A stretch of 64,000 nt of DNA from Rhizobium sp. Pop5 (GCF_024721175.1 NZ_CP099402.1:1-64000); one strand, 5' to 3'. Counted from the first letter of the stretch, positions 9,328 to 21,232 are shown. Made by a program: numbers and translations. The notes: generated from the sequence alone by a model not told the origin.

Positions 9328-9807
9328 TCAGGAAGCCGCGTTCCTTTTGCCGAGCAGGGCGGCGCGGATCAGCTCGCTCTTGCTCAGCGCGGGCGGGGGC
9401 ACCGGCACTGGTGCCGGCGGTTCGGGCGCTTCGGCCTTGGCCGCACTCTGCTTGAGGCTGAGGAACCGCTTCTGGGCGACCAGCCGGTCTTCCTCCGACA
9501 ACGGCTCGACCGGTTCGCCTTCCAGGCCGTGACGCATGGAGTCGGGCTGGGCGCTGGCGAAATAATAGCGACGGCAATGGACATAGGCGGCGGTGGCGCG
9601 CCGCAGCGTCGTCACGCCAGCCTCGGGCTTCAGCAGCGGGCGCAGCTCGTTGAACAGGCCGACGGCAAAGGGAAGGACCGGATCGCCTGGTTTGGCCGGA
9701 AGCACGCCGACCGGCCGGATCAACAGCGTGTTGATCGCGTTCGCCTTCTCCACGTCGAGCTCGGTCGCCGCAATCGGCCCGCGGCTGATTTTCCAGGGTT
9801 TGTCCAT
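9328..9807 (-). CDS. ProQ/FinO-family RNA chaperone
   Basis: Residues around 40-125 of this 159-residue protein resemble the ProQ/FinO fold: a region ending RRATAAYVHCRRYYFAS followed by DLDG-like MRHGLEGEPVEPLSEED. A proline-rich linker and a short C-terminal segment (SKSELIRAALLG) follow. The start at 9807 is fixed by GGAGG 5 bases upstream. Family members bind structured small RNAs and mRNA 3' ends, and FinO on F plasmids promotes antisense RNA action. On this replicon a natural candidate partner would be the ctRNA at 2265, but that is conjecture. Confidence 0.75.
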   Translation of the reverse strand: MDKPWKISRGPIAATELDVEKANAINTLLIRPVGVLPAKPGDPVLPFAVGLFNELRPLLKPEAGVTTLRRATAAYVHCRRYYFASAQPDSMRHGLEGEPVEPLSEEDRLVAQKRFLSLKQSAAKAEAPEPPAPVPVPPPALSKSELIRAALLGKRNAAS

Positions 9808-10066
9808 GCGTCCTCCATAGCGACCGAGTGTGATGGTATCTTGACGGAGAGGGTAGATAGAGGCGCAGGTCGCACATTGCACCCCCCCGCGCAAGCCCGG
9901 CGACGAAAAGCCGCTGCCGGCTGGCAGAGCCCGGCGTCAAAGCGTGGCGTCGCCGCGCTCCTGCTCCGTCTAATCGTTTTTATCGAGGAATATGCATTGA
10001 CCTCCCGCATGGATTACACTTCTTATCCGCGCCCAAGATGAGGTGACCGGCCGCAGGGGAGGATAC

Positions 10067-10978
10067 ATGCGGGTTTTCTCGAAAATTGAAGAGCTGCGCC
10101 ACACGCTCGATGCGCTGAAACGGCAGGGCCGCACCGTCGGCCTCGTTCCGACCATGGGTTATCTCCATGCCGGCCATATGCAACTCGTCGCGCGCGCCCG
10201 GGCGGAAAACGACATCGTCGTCGTCTCGATCTTCGTCAATCCGCTGCAATTCGGCCCGGCCGAAGACCTCAGCAAATATCCGCGCGATCTCGAACGCGAC
10301 TCGGCCATGCTGAGGCAGGCCGGGGTCAATTTCCTCTTCGCTCCCGGCGTCGAGGACATGTATCCGCGCCCGATGAAGACGGTGGTCGACGTTCCGGATC
10401 TCGGCCGCGAGCTCGAAGGCGAAGTGAGGCCCGGCCATTTCGCCGGTGTCGCCACCGTCGTCTCCAAGCTCTTCAACATCGTGCAGCCGCAGACGGCCTA
10501 TTTCGGCCAGAAGGACTACCAGCAGGTCGTCATCATCAAGCGCATGGTAGAGGATCTCGCCATGCCGGTGCAGGTGATCCCGGTACCGACAGTGCGCGAC
10601 AGCGACGGCCTCGCATTGTCCTCGCGCAATGTCTATCTCAGTGAAGAGGAGCGACGCGCCGCGGTGATCGTGCCCCAAACCCTCGACGAGGCCGAGCGCC
10701 TGGTCGGCGAAGGGCTGAGCGACGCACGGGAACTCGAGGCGAAGCTCACGGCGTTTCTGAACCGCGAGCCGCTCGCAAAGCCCGAGGTCGTCGCCGTCAG
10801 GGACGCCGAGACGCTTGCCACGGTCGCCTCGATCGAAGAGCCCGTCGTCGTGGCGCTCTTCGTGCGCATCGGCTCGACGCGGCTTCTCGATAACAGGGTG
10901 ATCCGGATTGCGGCAGACAATAAAATCGTCCGGGACAACAGAATGACCGGCCAGCCGGGAAAGGGAGTGAAGAAATGA
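10067..10978 (+). CDS. panC: Pantothenate synthetase (pantoate-beta-alanine ligase)
   Basis: PanC joins pantoate and beta-alanine with ATP, the last step to pantothenate (vitamin B5). The 303-residue protein has the nucleotidyl-transferase motif [10 protein letters not shown] near residues 28-37, the FGQKDYQQ segment and the SSRN motif near 185. GGGGAGG precedes the ATG at 10067. panB follows with a 4-bp ATGA overlap, so the two are translationally coupled. In R. etli the only panCB copy is plasmid-borne, making its replicon indispensable for prototrophy; whether that holds here needs the rest of the genome. Confidence 0.97.
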   Translation: MRVFSKIEELRHTLDALKRQGRTVGLVPTMGYLHAGHMQLVARARAENDIVVVSIFVNPLQFGPAEDLSKYPRDLERDSAMLRQAGVNFLFAPGVEDMYPRPMKTVVDVPDLGRELEGEVRPGHFAGVATVVSKLFNIVQPQTAYFGQKDYQQVVIIKRMVEDLAMPVQVIPVPTVRDSDGLALSSRNVYLSEEERRAAVIVPQTLDEAERLVGEGLSDARELEAKLTAFLNREPLAKPEVVAVRDAETLATVASIEEPVVVALFVRIGSTRLLDNRVIRIAADNKIVRDNRMTGQPGKGVKK

Positions 10979-11796
10979 GCGCCACCGGATCCCAGAAGCG
11001 CCTGACGCCGACGCGCATCTCGGCCATGAAGGGCGGCCAGCCGATCGTCTGCCTCACCGCCTATACGACGCCGATGGCGCGGCTGCTCGATCAGCATTGC
11101 GACCTGCTTTTGGTCGGGGATTCACTCGGCATGGTGCTCTACGGCATGGAGACCACGATCGGCGTGACGCTCGACATGATGATCGCGCACGGCAAGGCGG
11201 TGATGCGCGGCGTCGCCAATGCCTGCGTCGTCGTCGACATGCCCTTCGGCAGCTATCAGGAATCGAAGGAAATCGCCTTCCGCAACGCCGTTCGCATCAT
11301 GCAGGAAACCGGCTGCGACGCCGTCAAGTTGGAAGGCGGCGAGGAGATGGCCGAAACCATCGCCTTCCTGACCAAGCGCGGTATTCCCGTGCTCGGTCAT
11401 ATCGGCCTGATGCCGCAGCTCGTCCACACCGCCGGCGGCTATCGCTCCGTCGGCCATTCCGAACACGAGACCTCGAAGATCCGGCGCGACGCGCATGCGA
11501 TCGGCGGCTCCTGCGCCTTCGCTGTCGTCGTCGAGGGCACGGTGGAACCGCTCGCCCGCGAGGTGACGGCATCCATCCACATACCGACCATCGGCATCGG
11601 CGCCTCTTCGGCCTGCGACGGCCAGATCCTGGTCACCGACGATATTCTCGGCCTCTTCAACGATTTCAGGCCGCGTTTCGTCAAGCGCTACGACGAGCTC
11701 GGCAAGCGCGTGGCGGACGCCGCCGCCGCCTATGCCGACGAGGTGCGCTCGCGAAAATTCCCGGCAGACGAGCATACATTCAAGCGGCGGCCGTAA
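10975..11796 (+). CDS. panB: 3-methyl-2-oxobutanoate hydroxymethyltransferase
   Basis: PanB makes ketopantoate from alpha-ketoisovalerate and methylene-tetrahydrofolate. The 273-residue protein has the conserved [11 protein letters not shown] segment near residue 43, the VKLEGG motif near 117 and the GHIGLMPQ loop near 137, as in this TIM-barrel family. It overlaps panC by 4 bp. No panE-like reductase is seen nearby. Full length and intact. Confidence 0.97.
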   Translation: MSATGSQKRLTPTRISAMKGGQPIVCLTAYTTPMARLLDQHCDLLLVGDSLGMVLYGMETTIGVTLDMMIAHGKAVMRGVANACVVVDMPFGSYQESKEIAFRNAVRIMQETGCDAVKLEGGEEMAETIAFLTKRGIPVLGHIGLMPQLVHTAGGYRSVGHSEHETSKIRRDAHAIGGSCAFAVVVEGTVEPLAREVTASIHIPTIGIGASSACDGQILVTDDILGLFNDFRPRFVKRYDELGKRVADAAAAYADEVRSRKFPADEHTFKRRP

Positions 11797-11840
11797 GGCG
11801 AGGCGCGGCCTCTTAACCGGCTAATAAGACGCCTCCCCAA

Positions 11841-11867
11841 CCCCTCCCCACAAGGGGGAGGGGCTAA
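11841..11867. repeat. GC-rich hairpin repeat, copy 1 (inverted relative to copy 2)
   Basis: CCCCTCCCC and GGGGAGGGG form a perfect 9-bp stem around ACAAG, 45 bases after panB. A near-identical copy in the opposite orientation lies at 11964. Elements of this kind are common in Rhizobium intergenic regions. Confidence 0.7.
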
Positions 11868-11963
11868 GGCGCCGCGCCGCCTCATGTAATCCTCCTTCGT
11901 AGCAATCGGCCGAACAGTAACAACTGGCAGGATCACTCTTTTGGTCGCAGCGGGAACCGGGGC

Positions 11964-11997
11964 CTAACCCCTCCCCCTTGTGGGGAGGGGTCTTTTT
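11964..11997 (+). terminator. GC-rich hairpin repeat, copy 2, with T tract
   Basis: The same 9-bp stem as copy 1 is followed by TCTTTTTT on the plus strand, giving a good intrinsic terminator for transcripts leaving panCB. It lies between the convergent panB and oxyR genes. Confidence 0.7.
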
Positions 11998-12026
11998 TGC
12001 AGTCCGAGGCAGTCAGCCGCGGTTCC

Positions 12027-12936
12027 TCAGCGGCCATATCGCTCCCGCATGGCGTCGGCCGAGCGCCGCACTGCCTCGGCGACCTCGCGCAGTTGCCTCG
12101 CCATCGGCGTCGAATTGCGCCAGACCATGCCGATCGTCCGCGATGGCTGCGGCGAAGGGAAGCGGGAGATCGAGACATGCGCCGAGCGCGTCTCGACGGG
12201 AACGGCCATTTCCGGGATCAGGGTGATGCCGATGCCGGCGCCGACCATCTGGACGAGGGTGGAGAGCGAGCTGCCTTCCATGATCTCCCGCGGGCGGGCC
12301 GGGCCGATCTTGCAGAAGGACAGCGCCTGATCGCGGAAGCAATGGCCCTCTTCGAGCAGCAGCAGCCGCATCTCGCGCAGCGCCTCGCGTTCGGGCACGG
12401 GCTTGCCCCCATCCTCCTGCCGCCTGACCAGCACGAATTCCTCCCTGAAAAGCTCGAGTTCGGTGAGTGAAGGCTCAGACACCGGCAGCGCGACGATCGC
12501 CATATCAAGCTGGCCCTGCGCCAGTTCCTGAACCAGCTTGCCCGTCTGCGTCTCGCGCACCTCGATCTGAATTCCGGCGAAGGTTTGGTTGAGATCGTTT
12601 ATAATGGCCGGCAGCAGATAGGGCGCGATCGTCGGGATGATGCCGATGCGCAGCCGCGTCAGGAAGGAATCGCGCGAGGCGCGGGCGAGTTCGCCCAGTT
12701 CGTCGACGGCTCGCAGGATGTCGCGGACCCTGAGCGCAAAGGTCCGGCCGAAAGGGGTGAGCTTTACCTCGCGCGCGCTCCTCTCGAAGAGCTCGCTGCC
12801 CAATTCCTGCTCAAGTTCTTTGATCTGCATGGAGAGCGCGGGCTGGGAGATGGCGCAGGCCTCGGCAGCGCGCCGGAAACGGCCATCCCTTGCCAGGGCT
12901 TCAAAATAGCGTAGCTGTTTCAGGGTAAGATTTTTC

Positions 12937-12938
<2 letters not shown>
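12027..12938 (-). CDS. oxyR: OxyR, peroxide-sensing LysR-type regulator
   Basis: This 303-residue LysR-type protein has an N-terminal winged helix-turn-helix (residues 1-60) and an effector domain with the redox pair Cys200 and Cys209 in GHCFRDQALSFC, matching the peroxide-sensing Cys199/Cys208 of E. coli OxyR. It is divergent from katG with a 142-bp shared control region. The expected role is to activate katG on oxidation and to repress itself. Confidence 0.93.
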
Positions 12939-15267
<2,329 letters not shown>

Positions 15268-15288
15268 TCGGCAGGCATTTCGCATCTC

Positions 15289-15324
15289 GCCCGGGCGCAG
15301 CTTCGGCTGCGCCCGGGCTTTTTT
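15289..15324 (+). terminator. Intrinsic terminator of katG
   Basis: A perfect 13-bp GC-rich stem (15289-15301 with 15306-15318) closes a TTCG tetraloop and is followed by six T. It starts 22 bases after the katG stop. Confidence 0.93.
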
Positions 15325-15447
15325 GTTTGAGTGCCTCCGAATGGGAAGATTGCCCAGAGCTTGGGCGGCATCATCCCGACGCCACGTTCCGCCTAGCCAC
15401 GATGGAGCTTGCATGCGATAGATGATCGACACACGGGAGGAGTTGAT

Positions 15448-16173
15448 ATGAACGGTTTGCAGGGTAAGGTTGCCGCTATCACCGGAGCTGCCTCGGGAAT
15501 TGGACTGGCGTCGACCGAAGCGATAATCGCGGCGGGCGGTTCGGTCGTGATGATCGATCGAGACGAAGCGGCGCTGAACGAGGCCTGCGGCAGGCTCGGA
15601 GAGAAGGCGATCGCGCTGCGGCTCGACCTTCTTGACCCTGAGGAGTGCGCTGGCCTGCTCGACCGCATTCTGTCGAAGGTCGACAAGCTGGACATCTTCC
15701 ATGCGAATGCGGGCACTTATATCGGCGGAGATCTGGCGGACGCAGACCTTGATGCGATCGACCGCATGCTCAATCTGAACGTAAACGTGGTCATAAAGAA
15801 CGTCCGGACTGTCATACCCCACATGATCGAGAGAGGGACGGGAGACATCATCGTGACCAGTTCGGTCGCAGGCCACGCCCCCGTCCCATGGGAGCCGGTC
15901 TACTCCCCTTCGAAGTGGGCGATGCACTGCTTCGTCCAGACCATGCGGCGGCAACTCTTCAAGAACGGCATCCGCGTTGGATCCGTCTCGCCGGGCCCGG
16001 TCATCAGCGCCTTGCTGAAGGACTGGCCGGAGGAGAACCTGCGCAAAGCGCGGGAGGCCGGCGCCTTGATCGAACCGCGAGACGTCGCCGAAGCCGTGGT
16101 CTTCATGCTGACCCGGCCCCGCAACGTGACAATCCGCGACATGGTCATCCTGCCGAGCTCCTTCGACATTTGA
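15448..16173 (+). CDS. Short-chain dehydrogenase, ribitol 2-dehydrogenase-like
   Basis: The 241-residue SDR has the cofactor motif TGAASGIG near residues 12-19, the NAG motif (HANAGTY), and the catalytic Ser...Tyr-x-x-x-Lys (TSSVAG then YSPSK). The opening MNGLQGKVAAITGAASGIG and the ending VTIRDMVILPSS resemble rhizobial proteins named ribitol 2-dehydrogenase, which is the basis of the name; the polyol substrate is not proven. GGGAGGAG precedes the ATG at 15448. No transport or kinase gene for a polyol is next to it. Confidence 0.82.
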   Translation: MNGLQGKVAAITGAASGIGLASTEAIIAAGGSVVMIDRDEAALNEACGRLGEKAIALRLDLLDPEECAGLLDRILSKVDKLDIFHANAGTYIGGDLADADLDAIDRMLNLNVNVVIKNVRTVIPHMIERGTGDIIVTSSVAGHAPVPWEPVYSPSKWAMHCFVQTMRRQLFKNGIRVGSVSPGPVISALLKDWPEENLRKAREAGALIEPRDVAEAVVFMLTRPRNVTIRDMVILPSSFDI

Positions 16174-16575
16174 CTTGAGCGGAGGGTGCCATCTTCGCCT
16201 TTCCGCATAAGCTGCTGGACAGGGGGTGCCGCACGGCATACCGGTAGCGGAGCAAAGAAGCACTCGCGCCAAGAGAAGGTGTCGGCAAGAAGCCTCGAAG
16301 GACATGTCGGCAACGCCGTTGCTTGCTTAGCCGCTGACGCACTAGCCTCGCCCTTGCGACGCACCCACGCAATAAAGTGTATTTTACAAGACCTCCGCGT
16401 TACCGCCGGCGACGAACGTCGGCTTTCGGCGAATGCTGGCCGAGCAGTTCGGCGGCGATCGGGAGTAGCGAGGCAGCCTCCGCAAGGCCTGCGGCGATCT
16501 CCGTCCGGCTTTTGCCGGGATGGAGGCGGATATGGCGCCTATGCATCTAACGTGGATTCGCACCGGGATTTCAGG
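16174..16575. other. Intergenic stretch of 402 bp, nothing recognised
   Basis: The gap between convergent SDR and PNPOx-type genes carries no convincing gene, repeat or terminator. Open frames exist on both strands but lack ribosome binding sites and family resemblance. Confidence 0.6.
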
Positions 16576-17148
16576 TTACGGATTGACCCATCGACAAGAG
16601 GAGAGGGCGCCGGTCTCGTCGTAGGCAAACAACGCTCTTCGATTGTCCTGCTGCCGCAATTGGAACCAGTCCAGCGTCCGCGCCCGGAAGCTGAGGACGC
16701 CGAAGCGTGCCTTTCCCGCTTCGTCGACAGGTGCCGCCAACTCGCCGATGGCCTCCAGGGCGCGCTCGTCCCCCGGCGGGCCGCCCGCATAGGTCAACCG
16801 CGTACGGTCGGGCATCCTCTCCCACGCGGCGTCGGCGACTTCGCTTCCCGGGCCATGGCGTTCGGCCCTTCCCTGAAGCCGCAACTGCAGCCGGGCCTGC
16901 GGGCAGAAGCCGAGCACCGTGACTTCGGGATTTACCGAGAGCTCCAGCCATTTCTGGCTCCGCGTATCGGTGTGGAATTCGAGGCTGCGCGCCGATCCAT
17001 CGGCCGCCCGCAACACCACCATGCGCGCCTGCGGTCTCGCCTCGGCGTCGACCGAGCAGAGGTTCACATAGCGGAAACCCGACTGCGGGTTTCCCGCAGC
17101 CGTTTCGAGTTCCGCCCATGCCGAAGCATCGATGTCGCTCAGATCCAC
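16576..17148 (-). CDS. Pyridoxamine 5'-phosphate oxidase-like FMN-binding split-barrel protein
   Basis: The 190-residue product resembles the PNPOx-like split barrel: an N-terminal strand set with RPQARMVVLRA, a central FHTDTRSQKW segment (FMN phosphate contact region) and a C-terminal WFQLRQQDNRRALF. It probably binds FMN or F420-like flavins; true PdxH activity is doubtful because the C-terminal substrate residues are not obvious. It lies 13 bp after the stop of the upstream SDR gene on the same strand, so the two are likely one transcript. Confidence 0.72.
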   Translation of the reverse strand: MDLSDIDASAWAELETAAGNPQSGFRYVNLCSVDAEARPQARMVVLRAADGSARSLEFHTDTRSQKWLELSVNPEVTVLGFCPQARLQLRLQGRAERHGPGSEVADAAWERMPDRTRLTYAGGPPGDERALEAIGELAAPVDEAGKARFGVLSFRARTLDWFQLRQQDNRRALFAYDETGALSSCRWVNP

Positions 17149-17161
17149 CGGCGCGCCTCGC

Positions 17162-17866
17162 TTAGACGGAACGGGTGATGCCGCCGTCGACGCGGATGTT
17201 CTGGCCGGTGATATAACCCGCAGCCTCCGACAGGAGGAAGGCGATGGTGGCGGCGATTTCCTCGCTCGTGCCGTAGCGGCGCATCGGCACGTTGTCCCGT
17301 CGCTCGTCGGTGGCCGGCAGGCTGTCGATCCAGCCGGGCAGGACGTTGTTCATGCGGATGTTCTTGGCCGCATAGGTGTCCGCGAAGATCTTGGTGAAGC
17401 TCGCCAGGCCCGCCCGCGCGACCGCGGAGGTCGGGAACATCGGCGACGGCTCGAAGGCCCATGCCGTCGAGATATTGACGATGGCGCCGCCGCCCTGCGC
17501 TTCCATGATCGGCGTCACCAGCCGGATCGGCCGCACCGCGCTGAGGAAATAGACCTCCATGCCCTTGTGCCAGTCCTCGTCGGTAATTTCGAGGATCGGC
17601 GCGCGCGGGCCGTGGCCGGCGGAATTGACCAGCGCGTCGATGCGCCCCCATGTCTCCATCGCCAGATCCACGAGCCGCTTCACGTCGTCGTTCGACTGGT
17701 TCGATCCCGTGACGCCGACGCCGCCGAGCTCCCGTGCCAGCGCCTCTCCCTTGCCTGATGAGGAGAGAATGGCGACGCGATAGCCGTCCGCGGCGAGTTT
17801 GCGGGCCGCTGCCGCCCCCATGCCGGACCCGCCAGCGGTGATGAGAGCGACTTTTCCTTCAGACAT
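17162..17866 (-). CDS. Short-chain dehydrogenase/reductase
   Basis: The 234-residue SDR has an N-terminal Rossmann motif (TAGGSGMG, near 8-15), the NSAG motif and the C-terminal GQNIRVDGG common to classical SDRs. At the catalytic position the sequence reads TSAVARA where YxxxK is expected, so the usual catalytic Tyr appears replaced by Ser; activity is uncertain. Start at 17866 follows GGAGG. A LysR gene is divergent 106 bp away and is the likely regulator. Confidence 0.8.
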   Translation of the reverse strand: MSEGKVALITAGGSGMGAAAARKLAADGYRVAILSSSGKGEALARELGGVGVTGSNQSNDDVKRLVDLAMETWGRIDALVNSAGHGPRAPILEITDEDWHKGMEVYFLSAVRPIRLVTPIMEAQGGGAIVNISTAWAFEPSPMFPTSAVARAGLASFTKIFADTYAAKNIRMNNVLPGWIDSLPATDERRDNVPMRRYGTSEEIAATIAFLLSEAAGYITGQNIRVDGGITRSV

Positions 17867-17972
17867 TTGAGGCCTCCGATAGCTGATTTTCAAAAGTATT
17901 ATGGCAGATGCCTTCGGGACTTTCGCGCGAGAAAGAAAGCTGCGAGACTGTAGAAAATCTACTGGAAGACCG

Positions 17973-18848
17973 ATGACCCAATCCCGCCGCACGCTGCCGC
18001 CGCTGAACGCCCTGCGCGCCTTCGAGGCCGCGGGCCGCAGGCTGAATTTCCGCGCCGCCGCCGAGGAACTGGGCGTCACGCAAGGGGCGGTCGCGCAGCA
18101 GGTTCGCGCGCTGGAAGACCTGTTCGGCCTCAGACTGTTTCAACGCCTTGCCCGCGGCCTCGCGCTCACCGACTATGGCACGGCCTATCTGGCGGATGTG
18201 ACCCACGCCTTCGATACGCTTGCCGAAGCGACCTGGCGGCTTCTCGACCGGCCGGAAATAGTGACGATCAGCGCCACCCCCACAGTCGCCACCAGGCTGT
18301 TGATCCCGCGGCTCGCCGAGCTCTACGCCGCCCTTCCCGATATCGATCTGAGGACGATGGCCACCGAGGTGCTGTCGGATTTCGACCGCGACCAGGTCGA
18401 TATCGCGGTGCGCCTCACCCGCCCGCCTTTTCCGGCGAATCTGGAGGCGCAGCTGCTGTTCCGCCAGGAACTGGTGGCGGTTGCAAGCCCGCATCTGGTC
18501 AGCGGCCTCGCCCTGCCTTTGACCGGCGAGGAGCTTCGCAAACTGCCGCTTCTGCATGACTCGCATGATCACTGGCGGGTGCTTCTGCAATCCCGCGAGA
18601 AGCTGCCGGGCGCCGCCTTCAACCATACGACGCTGGCGCTCGACGCCGCACACGCCGGCCGGGGCGTCGTGCTCGCCTGCCGCGCTTTCGTCATGGCCGA
18701 TCTCGAAGCCGGCCGGCTGGTGCGGGTGAGCGACGAAACGGCGACCATCGGACCCGACTACTACCTCGTCCGCAAACGCTCATCATCGCCGCGAAAGGCC
18801 GTCGACGCGGTGTGGGACTGGTGCGCGACGCAGCTGGCACTCGCCTGA
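17973..18848 (+). CDS. LysR-type regulator, GcvA-like
   Basis: The 291-residue protein opens with PPLNALRAFEAAGR, typical of the GcvA/AmpR branch, has the LysR helix-turn-helix at about residues 20-65 and a full effector-binding domain. I start it at 17973 because upstream in-frame residues are not LysR-like. It faces the SDR/PNPOx unit at 17866 and would be expected to control it. Ligand unknown. Confidence 0.87.
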   Translation: MTQSRRTLPPLNALRAFEAAGRRLNFRAAAEELGVTQGAVAQQVRALEDLFGLRLFQRLARGLALTDYGTAYLADVTHAFDTLAEATWRLLDRPEIVTISATPTVATRLLIPRLAELYAALPDIDLRTMATEVLSDFDRDQVDIAVRLTRPPFPANLEAQLLFRQELVAVASPHLVSGLALPLTGEELRKLPLLHDSHDHWRVLLQSREKLPGAAFNHTTLALDAAHAGRGVVLACRAFVMADLEAGRLVRVSDETATIGPDYYLVRKRSSSPRKAVDAVWDWCATQLALA

Positions 18849-18946
18849 TCCCGGCAAAAGGACGGCGCTAACCCTCCAGCGCCTCAATCATTTCCACCAG
18901 CGTTGCGTGGCGGCCGCCGACGGAAAATGACTGCGGTCGGGTCAAG

Positions 18947-19708
18947 TTAGAGTCGAACGCCACCTATCGTGAAGCCGCCGTCGACAGTGATTTCTTGTCC
19001 GGTGACGAAATCGGCGTCGCCCGACAGCAGCCAGGCGACCGTGCCTGCAACATCTTCCGGTCTGCCGTTGCGGCGAAGAGGCGTGTGGCTGGCCAGGCGG
19101 GCGGCGAAGGCCGGATCGATGACGTCGTCTGCCATCGGCGTCAGGATGATCCCCGGATTGATCGCGTTTACCCGGATGTTCCGGGGACCTTGTTCCACAG
19201 CCAACGTACGCATCATGGCGAGCAGGGCGCCCTTTGTGCCGGCGTAGGCTCCCGCGCCCGGCATCACTCCGCCCGCCGTCCAGGACGCATTGATGAGTAT
19301 GCTGCCATCGGCAAGGAAGGGCAGGCATTGTTGCAGCGTGAAGAAAGTGCCGCGAAGGTTGGTTGCGATCAGCGTGTCCAGTTCATCAGCCGTGGTCTTG
19401 GCCAAAGGCTTGAATTCGCCCAACACGCCGGCATTGGCGAAGACGGCGTCTAGTGTCCCGAAGCGCGCTACCGTGGCCTGAACAGCGGCCGCGACCGCAT
19501 CTTCATCCGCGATGTCGCAAGCGATTGCGATCGCGGTGCCTCCGGCAGCTTCGATCTCGGACTGCAGTTCGTTGATCGGCTCGGGACGGCGTCCGATGAG
19601 AGCAACCTGGCCGCCTTCCCTCACCAGCCGAAGGGCGGCTGCCCGCCCCATGCCGGTTCCCGCTCCGGTGATGAAGACAGTTTTGCCCGTAAATCTGTTT
19701 TGCGTCAT
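18947..19708 (-). CDS. Short-chain dehydrogenase/reductase
   Basis: A complete classical SDR of 253 residues: TGAGTGMG cofactor motif near 12-19, NAG motif (FANAGVLG), catalytic NASWT...YAGTK, and the C-terminal GQEITVDGG. An AAGGAGG site lies 5 bases before the ATG at 19708. It is divergent from the LysR gene at 19808, the probable regulator. Substrate unknown. Confidence 0.87.
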   Translation of the reverse strand: MTQNRFTGKTVFITGAGTGMGRAAALRLVREGGQVALIGRRPEPINELQSEIEAAGGTAIAIACDIADEDAVAAAVQATVARFGTLDAVFANAGVLGEFKPLAKTTADELDTLIATNLRGTFFTLQQCLPFLADGSILINASWTAGGVMPGAGAYAGTKGALLAMMRTLAVEQGPRNIRVNAINPGIILTPMADDVIDPAFAARLASHTPLRRNGRPEDVAGTVAWLLSGDADFVTGQEITVDGGFTIGGVRL

Positions 19709-19749
19709 TTGCGCCTCCTTGATTGCATCAGCGAGGCTGTTGTAATTCC

Positions 19750-19765
19750 ATCGCGCCATAGCGAT
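19750..19765. promoter_or_regulatory. Inverted repeat between divergent SDR and LysR genes
   Basis: ATCGC and GCGAT are perfect 5-bp arms 6 bases apart, in the 99-bp gap between the two genes. The size fits a LysR-type operator core, but short repeats like this also occur by chance. Confidence 0.3.
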
Positions 19766-19807
19766 AATTGCCGGAAAATTTTATTCATTTGAAAGCAAAA
19801 GCATCGA

Positions 19808-20722
19808 ATGGACCTCTTTCGCTCCATGCAAGTCTTTGTCAGCGTCGTTCAAGAAGGCTCGATGAGCGCGGCGTCCAGCAAGCTCGGCATGTCGCCGGCC
19901 ATGGTCGGGCAGCATGTGGCAGCGCTGGAAGAGAGGCTCGGGACGCGGCTTTTGAACAGGACGACGCGCCGCCAGAGCATGACGGATTTCGGCAGGAGCT
20001 ATGTGGAGCAGTGTCGGGACATTCTCGAGCGGGTTGCCGTTGCCGAGACGGATGCCGAGGCATCGCAAGTCAAGCCTCGGGGCCGGCTGAAGATGACGGC
20101 GCCGTCAACCTTCGGCGCGGAAATCCTGATGCCCGCCCTGAAGCGCTATCGCGAAATCGCGCCTGAAGTGACCATCGACATCACCCTGACGGATCGCAAC
20201 GTCGATGTCGTCGAGGAGGGTTTCGATATCGCCTTCCGCATCGGCGATCTGCCGGACAGCCGCCTGGTCGCGCGCCAGCTCTCGCCTTACAGGATGGTCG
20301 TCTGCGCATCCCCGGACTATATCGCCCGCCATGGAAGTCCCGAACATCCCAGCGAGCTTTCGCATCATGACGCGGTCGGGTTTACCCCTGCCATGCGGTC
20401 GCCGTGGCGATTATCGAAAGGCGACGAGGCGGTAGAGGTCACCCCGCGGATCTCGATCAGCGTCGACAGCGGTCAGGCTGTTCGCGTGGCGGCGCGCGCC
20501 GGCCTGGGTGTGATCATGCAGCCGGCCATGCTGGTCAATGGCGACATTGCCTCCGGCATGCTCGTCCGGCTTTTTCCCGACTGGCATCTGCGCGAACGGC
20601 CGATGTCGCTCATATACCAGCGCGACCGGCGAATGACGCCGCGACTACGCAGCGTCATCTCCTTTGCGATCGCAGAATTCGGCGTGCACCCCGAGGATCG
20701 GATCGACCGAACGGGCGAATGA
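19808..20722 (+). CDS. LysR-type transcriptional regulator
   Basis: A full-length LysR protein of 304 residues, opening MDLFRSMQVFVSVVQ, with the helix-turn-helix at about residues 15-60 and an effector domain from about 90. The shape (FxxVVQEGSxSAAA, LxMSPxxVxxHVxxLE) is that of the large DsdC/AaeR-like group acting on neighbouring oxidoreductases. It is divergent from the SDR gene at 19708 and convergent with a SnoaL-like gene. Confidence 0.87.
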   Translation: MDLFRSMQVFVSVVQEGSMSAASSKLGMSPAMVGQHVAALEERLGTRLLNRTTRRQSMTDFGRSYVEQCRDILERVAVAETDAEASQVKPRGRLKMTAPSTFGAEILMPALKRYREIAPEVTIDITLTDRNVDVVEEGFDIAFRIGDLPDSRLVARQLSPYRMVVCASPDYIARHGSPEHPSELSHHDAVGFTPAMRSPWRLSKGDEAVEVTPRISISVDSGQAVRVAARAGLGVIMQPAMLVNGDIASGMLVRLFPDWHLRERPMSLIYQRDRRMTPRLRSVISFAIAEFGVHPEDRIDRTGE

Positions 20723-20733
20723 CCTGCACGAAT

Positions 20734-21201
20734 TCAGAACATCGTGTTCTTGTTGGCCGCCTCTTTCGGAACGGCCTGGGTCACGTCCCAATGCTCGACG
20801 ATCTTGCCGTCCTTAACGCGGAAAATATCGACGATGGCCTCGCCGCGATCGGCCGCGCCGTTCGTCGCATGCACATGCAGCCAGACGAGATCGCCATCGG
20901 CAGCACTGCGGACGATCTCCGCCTTCGATTGGGCATTGTCCTTGAAGAAGCCGGTGAAGAAGGAAATGAGCGGCTTCTTGCCGTCGGGAACCTGAGGATT
21001 GTGCTGCCGGTAATCGTCCGCGATGACCGAGGCGGCAGATACGTCGTGCTTGTTGAAAAACTTGTCGTAGAATTCCACCACCAGCTTGCGGTTGGCTTCC
21101 TCGACCTTCAGATCCCGAGCAGCCGACTCGGCAAAAGCGCCTGACGGTGCGGCAATGCCTGCCACGATGGCGAGTGCGAAAAGCGATTTCCCAAAAGTCA
21201 T
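20734..21201 (-). CDS. Secreted SnoaL/NTF2-like protein
   Basis: The 155-residue protein has a clear signal peptide (cleavage after GAFA, near residue 24) and then a SnoaL-type NTF2 fold: VVEFYDKFFNKHD, YRQHNPQVPDG and a C-terminal KIVEHWDVTQ strand. Such proteins may be ester cyclase-like enzymes or binding proteins; the catalytic role is unclear. It is divergent from an HxlR regulator, with an inverted repeat in the gap, so HxlR-type repression is likely. Confidence 0.8.
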   Translation of the reverse strand: MTFGKSLFALAIVAGIAAPSGAFAESAARDLKVEEANRKLVVEFYDKFFNKHDVSAASVIADDYRQHNPQVPDGKKPLISFFTGFFKDNAQSKAEIVRSAADGDLVWLHVHATNGAADRGEAIVDIFRVKDGKIVEHWDVTQAVPKEAANKNTMF

Positions 21202-21232
21202 GCGTTAAACTCCTTGGTATGGATCTGGGATC

